Of a stretch of DNA of 32,333 nt, positions 24,151 to 32,333 are shown one piece after another. The position numbers and the translations under genes were made by a program. Positions within the stretch are counted from its first letter, which is position 1. Each line of letters begins with the position of its first letter. The notes beneath the pieces were generated by a model. It was given only the letters and a program-made list of their open reading frames with translations, did not search any database and was not told where the DNA came from. This stretch comes from UBA7445 sp042096455 (lineage in GTDB: Bacteria > Verrucomicrobiota > Verrucomicrobiia > Opitutales > Coraliomargaritaceae): contig JBELLU010000015.1 of assembly GCA_042096455.1 (NCBI GenBank), forward strand, positions 1 to 32,333, given 5' to 3'.

Positions 24151-25289
24151 AAATCGCGCTTGGGTTGAAGGGTTGAAAATTCCCAGGTTCGGAAACCATT
24201 TAAAATGATCCCCGTCAGGACAAACATGAAGACCAGATTGGAGCCGCCGTATGAGATGAACGGAAGAGAAATGCCCTTGGTCGGCAGGCATCCCGTTACC
24301 ACCCCGATATTAATCAATGCCTGAAGGGTAATAAACAACAAAGCCCCCATCATGAGGAGGTATTGATACAGTCCCGGCGCGCGCTTGAGTTGCATGATCC
24401 CCACAAAAAAGAGCGTCATAAACAGCACCACTACCCCCGCCGTAAAAAAGAATCCCAATTCCTCACCAATGATGGAAAAGATAAAATCGGTGTGCGCTTC
24501 CGGGAGGAAAGACATCTGTTGCCGCCCCTCGCCGAGGCCTGCCCCCTGTAAGCCCCCGGCACCAAAAGCCAGAATACCCTGCCACAACTGGTAGGCGCTG
24601 TCACTGCGGTTGCCCTCCACATCGAGGAACGAGGTGATGCGCGCCATGCGCACCGGATCATTGTAAACCAGCACCGCAAAACCCGTCAGTGCCGCGACCG
24701 CCGCGGGTATCAAAAATTTCAAACGCATCCCCGCCAGGAAAAGCAAGATGCCACCCACCGCGCCGCAGAGGAAGGTCGTGCCAAAGTCGGGCTCCAGGAT
24801 GATCAGTCCGCAAAAAACCCCAATAATACCACAGGGAATCGCAAAGCCCCGCAGAAACTGATCCAAATACCGCTTGTTGTTCGAGAGGTAATGAGCGAGC
24901 GCAAAGAGCAGTCCCAGTTTCCCGATTTCCGAAACCTGTAATCGCATCGGCCCGAAATCAATCCAGCGTTGCGCCCCGTTTACGGTCACCCCAATGCCCG
25001 GAATCAACACTGCCACCAAGGCGAGAAGCGCACCCCCCGCAAGGATATAGGACAAGGGACGCAGGGCTTCCAAATTGATCAACATGGTAAATGCGCCCGC
25101 AAAACTTGCAATCACCAACCAGATGAGCTGTTTCCGCAAAAGCACCGCGGGGTCATCGTGGATGGCTTGCGACGCACTGAAAAGCGCGACCAGACCCAGA
25201 AAGGTCAGGGTGATGACCACAAGGCAAATAAACACCCCTGCCGGCGGTAGACGTAAGAGTGCGCTGCGTCCGGCGGAATGTTGTGCCAT
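24147..25289 (-). CDS. ftsW: FtsW, SEDS-family septal peptidoglycan polymerase
   Basis: This 380-residue multi-pass protein has about ten hydrophobic segments. It polymerises lipid II during septation together with FtsI. SEDS hallmarks are present: LEPDFGTTF (165-173), the catalytic-aspartate region LPEAHTDFIFSIIGEELG (262-279, D268) and GISLPFISYGGSN (339-351). Its place between murG and the division genes, with ftsI in the same operon, favours FtsW over the elongation paralogue RodA. TAGGG a short distance before the ATG is a weak ribosome site. Confidence 0.96.
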   Translation of the reverse strand: MAQHSAGRSALLRLPPAGVFICLVVITLTFLGLVALFSASQAIHDDPAVLLRKQLIWLVIASFAGAFTMLINLEALRPLSYILAGGALLALVAVLIPGIGVTVNGAQRWIDFGPMRLQVSEIGKLGLLFALAHYLSNNKRYLDQFLRGFAIPCGIIGVFCGLIILEPDFGTTFLCGAVGGILLFLAGMRLKFLIPAAVAALTGFAVLVYNDPVRMARITSFLDVEGNRSDSAYQLWQGILAFGAGGLQGAGLGEGRQQMSFLPEAHTDFIFSIIGEELGFFFTAGVVVLFMTLFFVGIMQLKRAPGLYQYLLMMGALLFITLQALINIGVVTGCLPTKGISLPFISYGGSNLVFMFVLTGIILNGFRTWEFSTLQPKRDL

Positions 25290-25326
25290 GCCCTACTGGA
25301 TCGTCTGATTAAAAACGCTCAAGGCC

Positions 25327-26223
25327 TCAGGGGTTTCCTTCGCGGACAATCGGCACTTCAGGCGTTTCCTCAAACAAGGCGTTCGTGTCGATATTTTGCT
25401 CCGTCGCGGGTTCAATGACCGGTTGACTTGGCACTTCCTTCAACTCCACGACCGGTTCAACCGGTGCCGGAGCAGGCGGTGCCACGGGTGCTTGCACGGG
25501 TGCCGGAACCGGATCCGCGGGTGCAATTGCCGGAGCAACAGTTTGCGGGGCAGCGGTCTCACTGACCGGAATGAGCAGTTGTTCGCCAACACGAATCAGA
25601 TCGGATGTTTTGTTATTCGCCGCCTTGATGGCGTTGACGCTGGTGTCAAAGCGCTGCGCGATTCGGCTGAGGCTGTCACCTGCCACAACCTCGTAGCTGG
25701 TGGTTTCAGCATTGTATCCGCTGGGCTGATATACATCTGCGGTGACGGTTTTCACTTTGGCAACGGTGCTCTGAACCGGAATGCGAAGTTCACGGCCAAC
25801 CGACAAAATATCATTTTCGCCCATGCCATTGGCATTCAGCAGGTCGCGGAGGCTCAGTTGGAATTTTTTCGCAATCGCCCACAAGCTATCACCTGCCTGC
25901 ACGGTATAGGTATCAAAAGCGTCACCGGTAACGACAACTGCCGGCTGCGGGTCGGCGTCCATATACACCTCGGTGGGTCGTTGGGGTTCGGCGCGCAGGC
26001 TGTCGTCAAAGGGTGTTGCATTGAAGGCGGGGTCGATGCCGAAGTTTTCGCCGTTCTCGGGAATGACCTCACCGAGGCTCTGGGCCTTGTTCAAACCGGA
26101 CACACCCCCTTGTTCGTAGCGGGTGGGCGGTTGCGTTGAGCTACATCCCGGCTGGACAATCAGGATAGCGATGAGGCCCAAGTGCAGGCCGAGGACAACT
26201 CCGAATAGTTTAGATAATTTCAT
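25327..26223 (-). CDS. LysM-domain envelope protein, probable lipoprotein
   Basis: This 298-residue exported protein has a hydrophobic N-terminus (LFGVVLGLHLGLIAILIV, 6-23) ending in QPGC, a non-canonical lipobox with C27 as possible lipid anchor. Two LysM domains bind peptidoglycan: 105-149 (YTVQAGDSLWAIAKKF) and 177-219 (YEVVAGDSLSRIAQRF). A Pro/Ala/Val-rich, low-complexity C-terminal tail of about 75 residues follows. There is no hydrolase or amidase domain, so it is likely a wall-binding or scaffold protein rather than an enzyme. It sits inside the dcw cluster between murD and ftsW, in the same orientation, which suggests a role in division or septal wall anchoring. A LysM gene at this position is not part of the textbook cluster. 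Confidence 0.85.
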   Translation of the reverse strand: MKLSKLFGVVLGLHLGLIAILIVQPGCSSTQPPTRYEQGGVSGLNKAQSLGEVIPENGENFGIDPAFNATPFDDSLRAEPQRPTEVYMDADPQPAVVVTGDAFDTYTVQAGDSLWAIAKKFQLSLRDLLNANGMGENDILSVGRELRIPVQSTVAKVKTVTADVYQPSGYNAETTSYEVVAGDSLSRIAQRFDTSVNAIKAANNKTSDLIRVGEQLLIPVSETAAPQTVAPAIAPADPVPAPVQAPVAPPAPAPVEPVVELKEVPSQPVIEPATEQNIDTNALFEETPEVPIVREGNP

Positions 26224-26246
26224 AATAAATAGCGTAACTTTTGCGT

Positions 26247-26260
26247 TAATGACTTCATTA
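26247..26260. promoter_or_regulatory. Palindrome upstream of the LysM gene
   Basis: TAATGA-CT-TCATTA has six-base perfect arms in the 55-base gap between murD and the LysM gene, 24 bases before the LysM ATG. It could be an operator, but no regulator is visible and a chance occurrence in AT-rich DNA is possible. Confidence 0.25.
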
Positions 26261-26278
26261 TTCCAGTGGCAGGCGCGC

Positions 26279-27523
26279 CTACAAACTTAAAACAACCGAA
26301 TTAAAGTATTTTCCGCGCTCCGTATACGAGGCAAAAGCATCGAAGCTGGCAAAGCCCGGACTGAAAAGTAAATGGGCGGGTGCCTCTTCCTGAGCAAGGT
26401 GCGCGCCCTCGCGAACGGCATCCTCGCAATCGGTGGCGTGGTAAACAGAAATCCCCGAATCCTCCAAGGCGTCGCAAAGTGACGGCGAGCATTCACCATA
26501 AACACAGGTGTGGGTGACGCGATCCATCAAACGTTCCACCAGCCTGTCGAGGTCTTCGCCCTTGGCGCGGCCTCCCCCAACCCAAATCACCGCGCCTTCC
26601 GGCATGGCGTCCAGCGCCGCGCCCACCGCGTGAAAATTGGTAGCCTTGGAGTCATTCCAGAAGGTCACGCCCTCAAGGGTTGCAACGATTTGAAGCCGAT
26701 GGGCGGGCACTTTAAATTCCGCCGCGGCACGGCGCAGCGCCGCAGCATCCGCATCCAGTGCTTCCCACAAAGCCTGTGCAAGCGCGAGATTTGCCTTTTG
26801 GGGCGAGCACAAAAAAGCGGAGTCGTCCGGCAAACCCGCAGAATCCATCGCTTCAGCATCGCTCATTTTTCCTTCTGCCCTGAGTCCAAATGATTCAATG
26901 TCTGCGCCCAGTTCCGCCCCGTAAACAAAGGGAGCCCCCGGTTTTAGTCGCGTCGTGAGGCTCCACTTCGCCATGAAATACTCCTTGAGATTTCCGTAGC
27001 GATCGAGGTGGTCGGGCGCAAAATTGGTCCAGGCCAGCGCGTCCAGTTGAAGCCCCTCGCTCAACTCCGCCTGAAAGGAACTGAGTTCACAAACCGCGAC
27101 CGCCTCGGGGGTGTTAGCCGGAGTAGCGGCGATTGAGGCGAGCGGCGTGCCGATATTCCCGCAGGCCACCGCCTCCACCCCGCTTGCGCACAGGGCCGCA
27201 GTCAACAACTGCGTGAGCGAGGTCTTGCCGTTCGTTCCGGTCACTCCGTAAATTTTTCCACGCCAGCGCTCGGCGGCATAGCCAATCTCTCCCTGACAGG
27301 GCTTGCCGCTGGCAAGGGCGCTTTGACGCCAGGGATGGTTCGCCGCCAAACCGGGACTGATGACAATGCGGTCGACTTCCGCAAGATCCGCCCCGGTCAA
27401 ATCGGTGTGATCCGCCGCAGCATTTTCATCAAAGGCAAGCACCGCATCACCCCGGGCTTGAGCCAAATCCGCGACCGCCTGCCCGCTTACGCCCATCCCG
27501 AGTATTGCAATGCGTTCCCCCAT
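26279..27523 (-). CDS. murD: UDP-MurNAc-L-Ala--D-glutamate ligase
   Basis: This 414-residue Mur ligase adds D-glutamate. The N-terminal domain starts with AILGMGVSGQAVADL (6-20). The P-loop is GTNGKTS (96-102). CELSSFQAEL and FAPDHLDRYG mark the central domain, and HRLQ and NDSKATN follow. The C-terminal domain ends with the MurD signature FSPGFASFDAFASYTERG. It is a little shorter than E. coli MurD. It begins one base after the mraY stop codon (TAA-G-ATG), which supports ATG 27523, and no Shine-Dalgarno is present. Confidence 0.96.
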   Translation of the reverse strand: MGERIAILGMGVSGQAVADLAQARGDAVLAFDENAAADHTDLTGADLAEVDRIVISPGLAANHPWRQSALASGKPCQGEIGYAAERWRGKIYGVTGTNGKTSLTQLLTAALCASGVEAVACGNIGTPLASIAATPANTPEAVAVCELSSFQAELSEGLQLDALAWTNFAPDHLDRYGNLKEYFMAKWSLTTRLKPGAPFVYGAELGADIESFGLRAEGKMSDAEAMDSAGLPDDSAFLCSPQKANLALAQALWEALDADAAALRRAAAEFKVPAHRLQIVATLEGVTFWNDSKATNFHAVGAALDAMPEGAVIWVGGGRAKGEDLDRLVERLMDRVTHTCVYGECSPSLCDALEDSGISVYHATDCEDAVREGAHLAQEEAPAHLLFSPGFASFDAFASYTERGKYFNSVVLSL

Positions 27524-27524
27524 C

Positions 27525-28625
27525 TTAGCGCAGTTTCAAGGTTGCGAGGCCCACCATCGCAAAAATCAATGAGAGGATCCAGAAACGGATCACGACCTTG
27601 TTCTCATGCCAACCCGCCAATTCAAAATGGTGATGGATCGGTGACATTTTAAAAATACGTTTCCCGCGCAGTTTGAATGAGCCTACCTGCAGAATGACGG
27701 ACAAGGCCTCGCAGACAAATATACCGCCCACAATCACGAGGGTTAAGGGTTGGTGCACCATGAAGGCGATCATGCCAATGAGACCCCCGAGCGCGAGTGA
27801 TCCGGTATCGCCCATGAAGACTTCCGCCGGATGGGAATTATACCAAAGAAAAGTGAGGCTCGCGCCCAAAAGCGCGGCACAGAGCACCGTCAGTTCACCC
27901 GCCCCCGGCACGAAACTGATAAAGAGGTAGTCCGCCATGATGGCATTGCCCGCCGCATACGCCATTATGGCATAGGCAAGGGCCGCCGTGACGGTGCACC
28001 CGATCGCGAGTCCATCGACCCCATCGGTGAGATTAATGGCATTACTCGAACCCGCCAAAATGAGAAAGAGGAAGGGCAAGAGGAAGAGGAGCGGCATCTG
28101 TTCCACCAGAATCGACTTGTGGAAGGGCACCCACAGTTCGCGCATTTTATCCGCCGACTCGGGAAAACTGAGCAAGAGGAGCAATGCGAGCACCGTGAGG
28201 ACGGCCTGCCCAACGAGTTTCCAGCGACCGGGCAAGCCGCGGCTCGTGCGTTGGGTAACCTTAAGGTAGTCGTCGATAAAACCCAGAACCGTGAGCCCGC
28301 CGTAAACCAGCAACGCGGTAATGACATAAACATTGGGACGCGCCCAGAGCAGCGCACTGACAATAACCGAGACTGCAATCATCAATCCCCCCATCGTAGG
28401 GGTTTCCGCTTTATTGGCATGCAATCCCGCGAGGTCGCCGACTTCCGTTTCGGTACGCATCGACTGCCGGGCACGCAAGAGGCGCAGGCGCGCGATGAGC
28501 CAGGGCCCCAAGATAAAACCGATTCCCATCGCAGTCATCCCCGCCATCGCTGAGCGCAAAGTCAGGTAGCGAAAAAGACGGAGAGGTCCAAAGTAGGATT
28601 CAAAATCGGCGAGGTAGCTTAGCAT
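27525..28625 (-). CDS. mraY: Phospho-MurNAc-pentapeptide translocase MraY
   Basis: This 366-residue membrane enzyme transfers phospho-MurNAc-pentapeptide to undecaprenyl phosphate, giving lipid I. It has about ten transmembrane segments. Catalytic and Mg-binding motifs are intact: DDYLK (118-122), NAINLTDGVDGL (195-206), and GDTGSLALGG (272-281) with D273. The HHHFE loop at 331-335 follows. The length equals that of well-studied MraY proteins. It starts seven bases after the murF stop. Confidence 0.97.
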   Translation of the reverse strand: MLSYLADFESYFGPLRLFRYLTLRSAMAGMTAMGIGFILGPWLIARLRLLRARQSMRTETEVGDLAGLHANKAETPTMGGLMIAVSVIVSALLWARPNVYVITALLVYGGLTVLGFIDDYLKVTQRTSRGLPGRWKLVGQAVLTVLALLLLLSFPESADKMRELWVPFHKSILVEQMPLLFLLPFLFLILAGSSNAINLTDGVDGLAIGCTVTAALAYAIMAYAAGNAIMADYLFISFVPGAGELTVLCAALLGASLTFLWYNSHPAEVFMGDTGSLALGGLIGMIAFMVHQPLTLVIVGGIFVCEALSVILQVGSFKLRGKRIFKMSPIHHHFELAGWHENKVVIRFWILSLIFAMVGLATLKLR

Positions 28626-28632
28626 GATAGGA

Positions 28633-29997
28633 TTATTCGGAATTCAAATTGAGCGATTCGGGCAGGAGCGTTTCCAGTTTATAGCAACGACTCCCCTTTA
28701 GAAAAACCGCTCCTTTAAAAGCAGCAATGCCGGATTTTATGGCATCGACCGAAGCGGCGGTGACCACCTGCTCCGGGAGTAGGCCTGCGGCATCGGCTCC
28801 GGCGGCGTAGGCTGCGGTCAGGTGCGGCGGTCCCACGAGCCAAAGGGTGTCCTTGGGCCGCAAACGCAGAGAGCGCCCGAGTTCCTCGTGCAAGGCGACT
28901 TCCGCGGTGCCGAGTTCCTGCATCGCACCCAAAACATAAGCGCGTCCTGCCTCGACCGGAACAGTCGCCTCAAAAGCCCGCATCGCATCCAGCATCGAAG
29001 CGGGGTTGGCGTTATAACAATCCACGTAGAAAGATTGATCGCCGCTTTCAAGGTATTGTCCGCGTCGCGGGTCGGGTTGCCAGGTCGCGAGGGAATCGGT
29101 GCCGGCGACGAGATCCGCCTCCAGAAGTTGCGCCGCCACGAGCGCGAGGGCGGCGTTGGAACACATACCGGCACTGGCACAGGGAAAGGGGTATTCCTTT
29201 TCCAACAACTCAATACCCTGCCCGGTGCGACGATAGCGCACGAGCTGCGCCGGCGCGGGATCGGGTGCCGCCGCCTCGCTTTCAAGCACCAGACAGGTCC
29301 GCGCCGCGAGGGCCTTGAATTCCGGAAAGGCATAGACCGACTCCGGCACGACGAGACGCGCGTCCGACCGCGCGTGCGCCATCAGCAGGGCTTTTTCGCG
29401 GGCGACGCCCTCAATGGTTCCCAGGCCTTCCAGATGGGCGGGACCGATATGGGTTACAATTGCGAGGTCGGGTTGGATCATCGCAGAGAGCGCCTTCATT
29501 TCTCCAGGCTCACTGATACCCGCTTCAATCACCGCGAAATTCTGTTGCTCGGAGTCCAAGCCAAACAGGGTCATCGGGACACCGATGCGATTATTCCAGT
29601 TGCCGGGAGTCGCATGGCAACGGAACGCGCCCAACAAGCGTTGCAGGATGCTCTTGGTGGAGGTCTTGCCGCAGCTTCCGGTTATACCGATCACGGGCTT
29701 GCGGAAACGCTCGCGTTGCGCCTGGGCAATATCGGCGAGCGCCTTCATGCAATCCGCGACCACGAGTTGCGGCAAAGGCGATTTGCAGGCTTGCTCAACA
29801 ATCGCGCAGGATGCCCCTCCATCTGAGGCGGCGTCCAGAAAATCATGCCCGTTGCGCTTGCCATGCATGAGGGCGATGAAGCCCGCGCCGGGTTGCATCA
29901 ATCGGGTATCAAAATGTAAACCCTCAATCGAAGCTGGGGGTGGAGCACTCCATTGCCCCCCCGTCCAACGCGCCAATTCTGCAGGATCAAAAACCAT
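28633..29997 (-). CDS. murF: UDP-MurNAc-tripeptide--D-Ala-D-Ala ligase
   Basis: This 454-residue Mur ligase joins the dipeptide from Ddl to the tripeptide made by MurE. The P-loop is GSCGKTST (107-114, with a cysteine at the third position). ATPGNWNNRIGVPMTL, IEAGISEPGEM and THIGPAHLEGLG mark the central domain; YNANPASMLDAM and GAMQELG mark the C-terminal domain. The start at 29997 gives a one-base overlap with murE (TGATG), and the frame's earlier codons lie within murE. GGGCAAG just upstream is a weak ribosome site. Confidence 0.95.
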   Translation of the reverse strand: MVFDPAELARWTGGQWSAPPPASIEGLHFDTRLMQPGAGFIALMHGKRNGHDFLDAASDGGASCAIVEQACKSPLPQLVVADCMKALADIAQAQRERFRKPVIGITGSCGKTSTKSILQRLLGAFRCHATPGNWNNRIGVPMTLFGLDSEQQNFAVIEAGISEPGEMKALSAMIQPDLAIVTHIGPAHLEGLGTIEGVAREKALLMAHARSDARLVVPESVYAFPEFKALAARTCLVLESEAAAPDPAPAQLVRYRRTGQGIELLEKEYPFPCASAGMCSNAALALVAAQLLEADLVAGTDSLATWQPDPRRGQYLESGDQSFYVDCYNANPASMLDAMRAFEATVPVEAGRAYVLGAMQELGTAEVALHEELGRSLRLRPKDTLWLVGPPHLTAAYAAGADAAGLLPEQVVTAASVDAIKSGIAAFKGAVFLKGSRCYKLETLLPESLNLNSE

Positions 29998-31526
29998 CAC
30001 TTGCCCGTGGCGTCCTTTGCTTTGAGGTCCCAAAGTTCACGAATGACCTGACGATCATCAAAGGGAATAACGGAGCCATCAAATTCCTGATAGCTTTCAT
30101 GACCCTTCCCCGCCACCAGAACACAATCCCCGGCTTCCGCAAGATCCAGCGCGGTGGAAATCGCCCGCTTCCGGTCGGGAATAAATTGGACGCGCTCGGC
30201 GTCTGTCGCCCCGAGGGCAGTCCGTATATCGTCAAATATCTGCTCCTGCGACTCGGTGCGGGGATTGTCGGACGTCACTACAATCCGATCGGCTCCCTTG
30301 ATCGCCGCTTCCATCATGGGTGCACGCTTGCTGCGGTCGCGATCCCCGCCACAGCCAAATACCAAAATCGATTTACCGGGCGTCAGTTCGCGGACCATTT
30401 CGCAGGCATGTTGCAGGGCATCATCGGTGTGCGCGTAGTCCACCAAAACCGTAAAGTCCTGCCCGCAAACAACCCGCTCCATCCGTCCGGGCACCGCCGG
30501 AAAGTCAACCAGCCGCCCGAGCATCCACTCCATTTCAAATCCGCGCACCTGCCCGATTGCCAGCGCTGCGAGGAGGTTGCTCACATTATAACGTCCCAAG
30601 AGGGGCGAGATGACTTTTGTCCGCCCCCCGTGCCAAACCAAATCAAATTCGGTGCGGTCGGGGTAGAGCTTCAATGTCTCGGCGGTGAGGTCTGCAGCCG
30701 TCCCGATTGCGAAGGTGGCACACCTAATCGCCGGGTCGAGCGATGCCGCCAAACGTTGACCGTAGGGACAATCGAGGTTGATGACCGCGGCTTGCGGCAA
30801 GCCTCCGTTCCCACCGTTAAACAGGAGTTGTTTGGATGCAAAGTAGGCCTCCATGTTATGGTGATAGTCGATATGATCATGGGTCAGGTTCAAAAAGACG
30901 GCGACCTGAACCGACATACCATAAACCCGTTTTTGCTCCAGACCATGCGAACTCACTTCCATCGCAACCTCCGTGCATCCCGCTTTGCGAATTTGATCCA
31001 GCAAAGCGAAGGTGTCCACCGATTCGGGGGTTGTCTTGAAAGAGGGCAAAGTGCGGTTGCCCAGATCGTAACGAACCGTACCCAACATCCCCACCTTGCT
31101 ATTTCCACCCATCAAATGCTGTAGGAGCATCGCAACGGTGGTTTTTCCGTTGGTGCCGGTGATGCCGGTGATGTTCAAATCCGCATCAGGGGCGTCGTAA
31201 AACCGGCGCGCTGTAAAGGCGAGGGCCTTGCGTGTATCGGAAACACGGATACAGGCAACAGGGAGATGACCTCCCAGATCCTTTTCGGAAACGATTGCAA
31301 CGGCCCCGCGATCCACCGCTTCCTCGATGAAATAATTACCATCGGTGCGCAATCCGCCGATCGCGAAAAAGAGGGCGCCCGGGACGACCCGACGGCTGTC
31401 GGTAATGAGACAGGTAATTTCCGGCTCCGCCTTGCCCTTGGGCAGTTTGGCATCCATGCACTCGACGAGTTCACGCAGGCTGTGACCCTTGGCGACACGC
31501 GAGCGCTCCATCCTGAGCGCGGGCAT
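29997..31526 (-). CDS. murE: UDP-MurNAc-dipeptide--meso-diaminopimelate ligase
   Basis: Taken from ATG 31526 this is a 509-residue Mur ligase that adds the third amino acid. The P-loop GTNGKTT is at 124-130, with the uridine-site region TDSRRVVPGALFFAI before it. EVSSHGLEQKRV and LTHDHIDYHHNM are in the central domain. The specificity motif SDNPRTE in the C-terminal domain indicates meso-diaminopimelate rather than lysine. AGKGHE follows near the end. The start is uncertain: the frame is open to 31682, ATG 31598 would overlap ftsI by 26 bases, and ATG 31511 is also possible. Family alignment places the N-terminus near HSLREL, favouring 31526 or 31511. Confidence 0.93.
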   Translation of the reverse strand: MPALRMERSRVAKGHSLRELVECMDAKLPKGKAEPEITCLITDSRRVVPGALFFAIGGLRTDGNYFIEEAVDRGAVAIVSEKDLGGHLPVACIRVSDTRKALAFTARRFYDAPDADLNITGITGTNGKTTVAMLLQHLMGGNSKVGMLGTVRYDLGNRTLPSFKTTPESVDTFALLDQIRKAGCTEVAMEVSSHGLEQKRVYGMSVQVAVFLNLTHDHIDYHHNMEAYFASKQLLFNGGNGGLPQAAVINLDCPYGQRLAASLDPAIRCATFAIGTAADLTAETLKLYPDRTEFDLVWHGGRTKVISPLLGRYNVSNLLAALAIGQVRGFEMEWMLGRLVDFPAVPGRMERVVCGQDFTVLVDYAHTDDALQHACEMVRELTPGKSILVFGCGGDRDRSKRAPMMEAAIKGADRIVVTSDNPRTESQEQIFDDIRTALGATDAERVQFIPDRKRAISTALDLAEAGDCVLVAGKGHESYQEFDGSVIPFDDRQVIRELWDLKAKDATGK

Positions 31527-31572
31527 GTTGCGGCGCAGGTTCGCCTTCGCGAAGGGTTGATTCAACAAAAGA

Positions 31573-32333
31573 CTAATTTGAAATTCGGCGATTTCCATCC
31601 GGCAATAAAGGCTTGAGAGCGAGGGGAGCGGAGGCCTGGCGATCGGGACGAATTCCCAGATAGGCAATACAGGCCTGAGCAATGTTTTTAAAGGCGGGGC
31701 CGCAAATCTTACCGCCCGAGGCTTTGGAAACCTTGGGGTGATCGACCACTACGGTAATGACGAGTTGCGGGTTCTTGGCAGGCAGGAAGCCGCTGAAAGA
31801 AGTGACCTGCTTCGTGCGTGAATAACGACCGTTCTCAATTTTCTGAGTGGTTCCGGTCTTGCCTGCGGCGGTGTAGGCGTCGAGGCGAACGGTGCGCCGG
31901 GCAGTGCCCACCTCCACGACATCCGCCAGCATTTCCGCCACCAGTTCAGCGGTCTCGGTAGAAACGACCCGGCGTTTTGCGCGGGGACGAAACTGCACCA
32001 CCGATTCACCGGAAGCATCGTAAATCCGACGCGCCACCATGGGCTCCATTAATATTCCGCGATTCGCAAAGACCGACATGGCGCTATGCACCTGCATCGG
32101 AGTGGCGCTGACGGCATGGCCCATCGGCATCCGGGTGATGGTGAGGCCATCCCAATTGCGCACCGGGTGCAAGGTGCCACTGCCCTCCCCCACGAGGTCA
32201 CAGCCGGTGAGTTCACCATAACCAAAGGCGGCGGCGTAATCATAAAGTAATTGCTCCCCGAGCAGCATACCCACTTGTGCCGAACCTCGGTTGCTCGACT
32301 TCACGAGGACCTCGTTCAATTGCAGGCTGTCCT
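31573..32333 (-). CDS. ftsI: FtsI/PBP3-type peptidoglycan transpeptidase, C-terminal part
   Basis: The gene enters from beyond the right edge; about 252 C-terminal residues are seen. The penicillin-binding SxN motif (SSN in VKSSNRGSAQ) and the KTG triad motif (GKTGTTQK) are both present. The catalytic SxxK serine must lie upstream, outside the window. PBP3-like segments include GYGELTGCDLVGE, NWDGLTITRMPMGHAVSATP and SFSGFLPAKNP. It crosslinks septal peptidoglycan with FtsW. The TTG that could open the visible frame is internal (the frame is open above it), so no start is assigned. It is the first gene seen of the dcw transcription unit; mraZ, mraW and ftsL would be expected beyond the edge. 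Confidence 0.93.
   Translation of the reverse strand, partial: DSLQLNEVLVKSSNRGSAQVGMLLGEQLLYDYAAAFGYGELTGCDLVGEGSGTLHPVRNWDGLTITRMPMGHAVSATPMQVHSAMSVFANRGILMEPMVARRIYDASGESVVQFRPRAKRRVVSTETAELVAEMLADVVEVGTARRTVRLDAYTAAGKTGTTQKIENGRYSRTKQVTSFSGFLPAKNPQLVITVVVDHPKVSKASGGKICGPAFKNIAQACIAYLGIRPDRQASAPLALKPLLPDGNRRISN

Noticed and set aside
24151..24291. N-terminal extension of MurG by 47 residues
   Set aside because: Lies within ftsW; the MurG glycine-rich N-terminus starts exactly after ATG 24150.
29940..31124. Long plus-strand open frame opposite murE
   Set aside because: Antisense to MurE motifs and unlike a natural protein.

Overview
The window looks like chromosomal DNA from a Verrucomicrobiota bacterium, most likely of the Opitutae. 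This is an inference from gene content, not from a database match. The clues are a GC-rich backbone, almost no Shine-Dalgarno sites, a divergent FtsZ inside a complete division/cell-wall cluster, a MurC-MurB fusion, a propionate-type sodium-pump module, and intergenic DNA rich in short hairpin repeats.

Region 1 (1-2065) is AT-rich (two sampled 60-base lines of the ATPase gene are 28% and 37% GC; a line of the neighbouring meaB is 60%). It carries an unassignable gene edge, a small exported protein and a KAP-family P-loop ATPase. It reads as an acquired island.

Region 2 (2093-13761) is a divergent methylmalonyl-CoA module. On the minus strand, reading from 8651 downwards, are methylmalonyl-CoA epimerase, the four subunits of a Na+-translocating methylmalonyl-CoA decarboxylase in the order mmdA-D-C-B, a succinate/propionate-type CoA-transferase and the mutase chaperone MeaB. 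On the plus strand are mutA, mutB and a PduO-type cobalamin adenosyltransferase. Together they can turn succinyl-CoA into methylmalonyl-CoA, decarboxylate it to propionyl-CoA while exporting Na+, and swap the CoA back onto succinate to release propionate. MeaB and the adenosyltransferase keep the B12 enzyme loaded. No biotin carboxylase is present, which favours a decarboxylase over propionyl-CoA carboxylase.

Region 3 (13787-15725) holds a class II fructose-bisphosphate aldolase with its own promoter candidate and a strong terminator, and a convergent SCO/thioredoxin-like exported protein. Region 4 (15726-16328) has no gene and is a patchwork of short inverted and tandem repeats.

Region 5 (16329-32333) is one long minus-strand dcw operon, transcribed from the right edge: ftsI (partial), murE, murF, mraY, murD, a LysM envelope protein, ftsW, murG, murC-murB fusion, ddl, ftsQ, ftsA, ftsZ. 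Many genes overlap by 1-11 bases. It makes meso-diaminopimelate-type peptidoglycan precursor and the core divisome. The most notable point is that FtsZ has lost one of the two conserved acidic residues of its GTPase-activating T7 loop.
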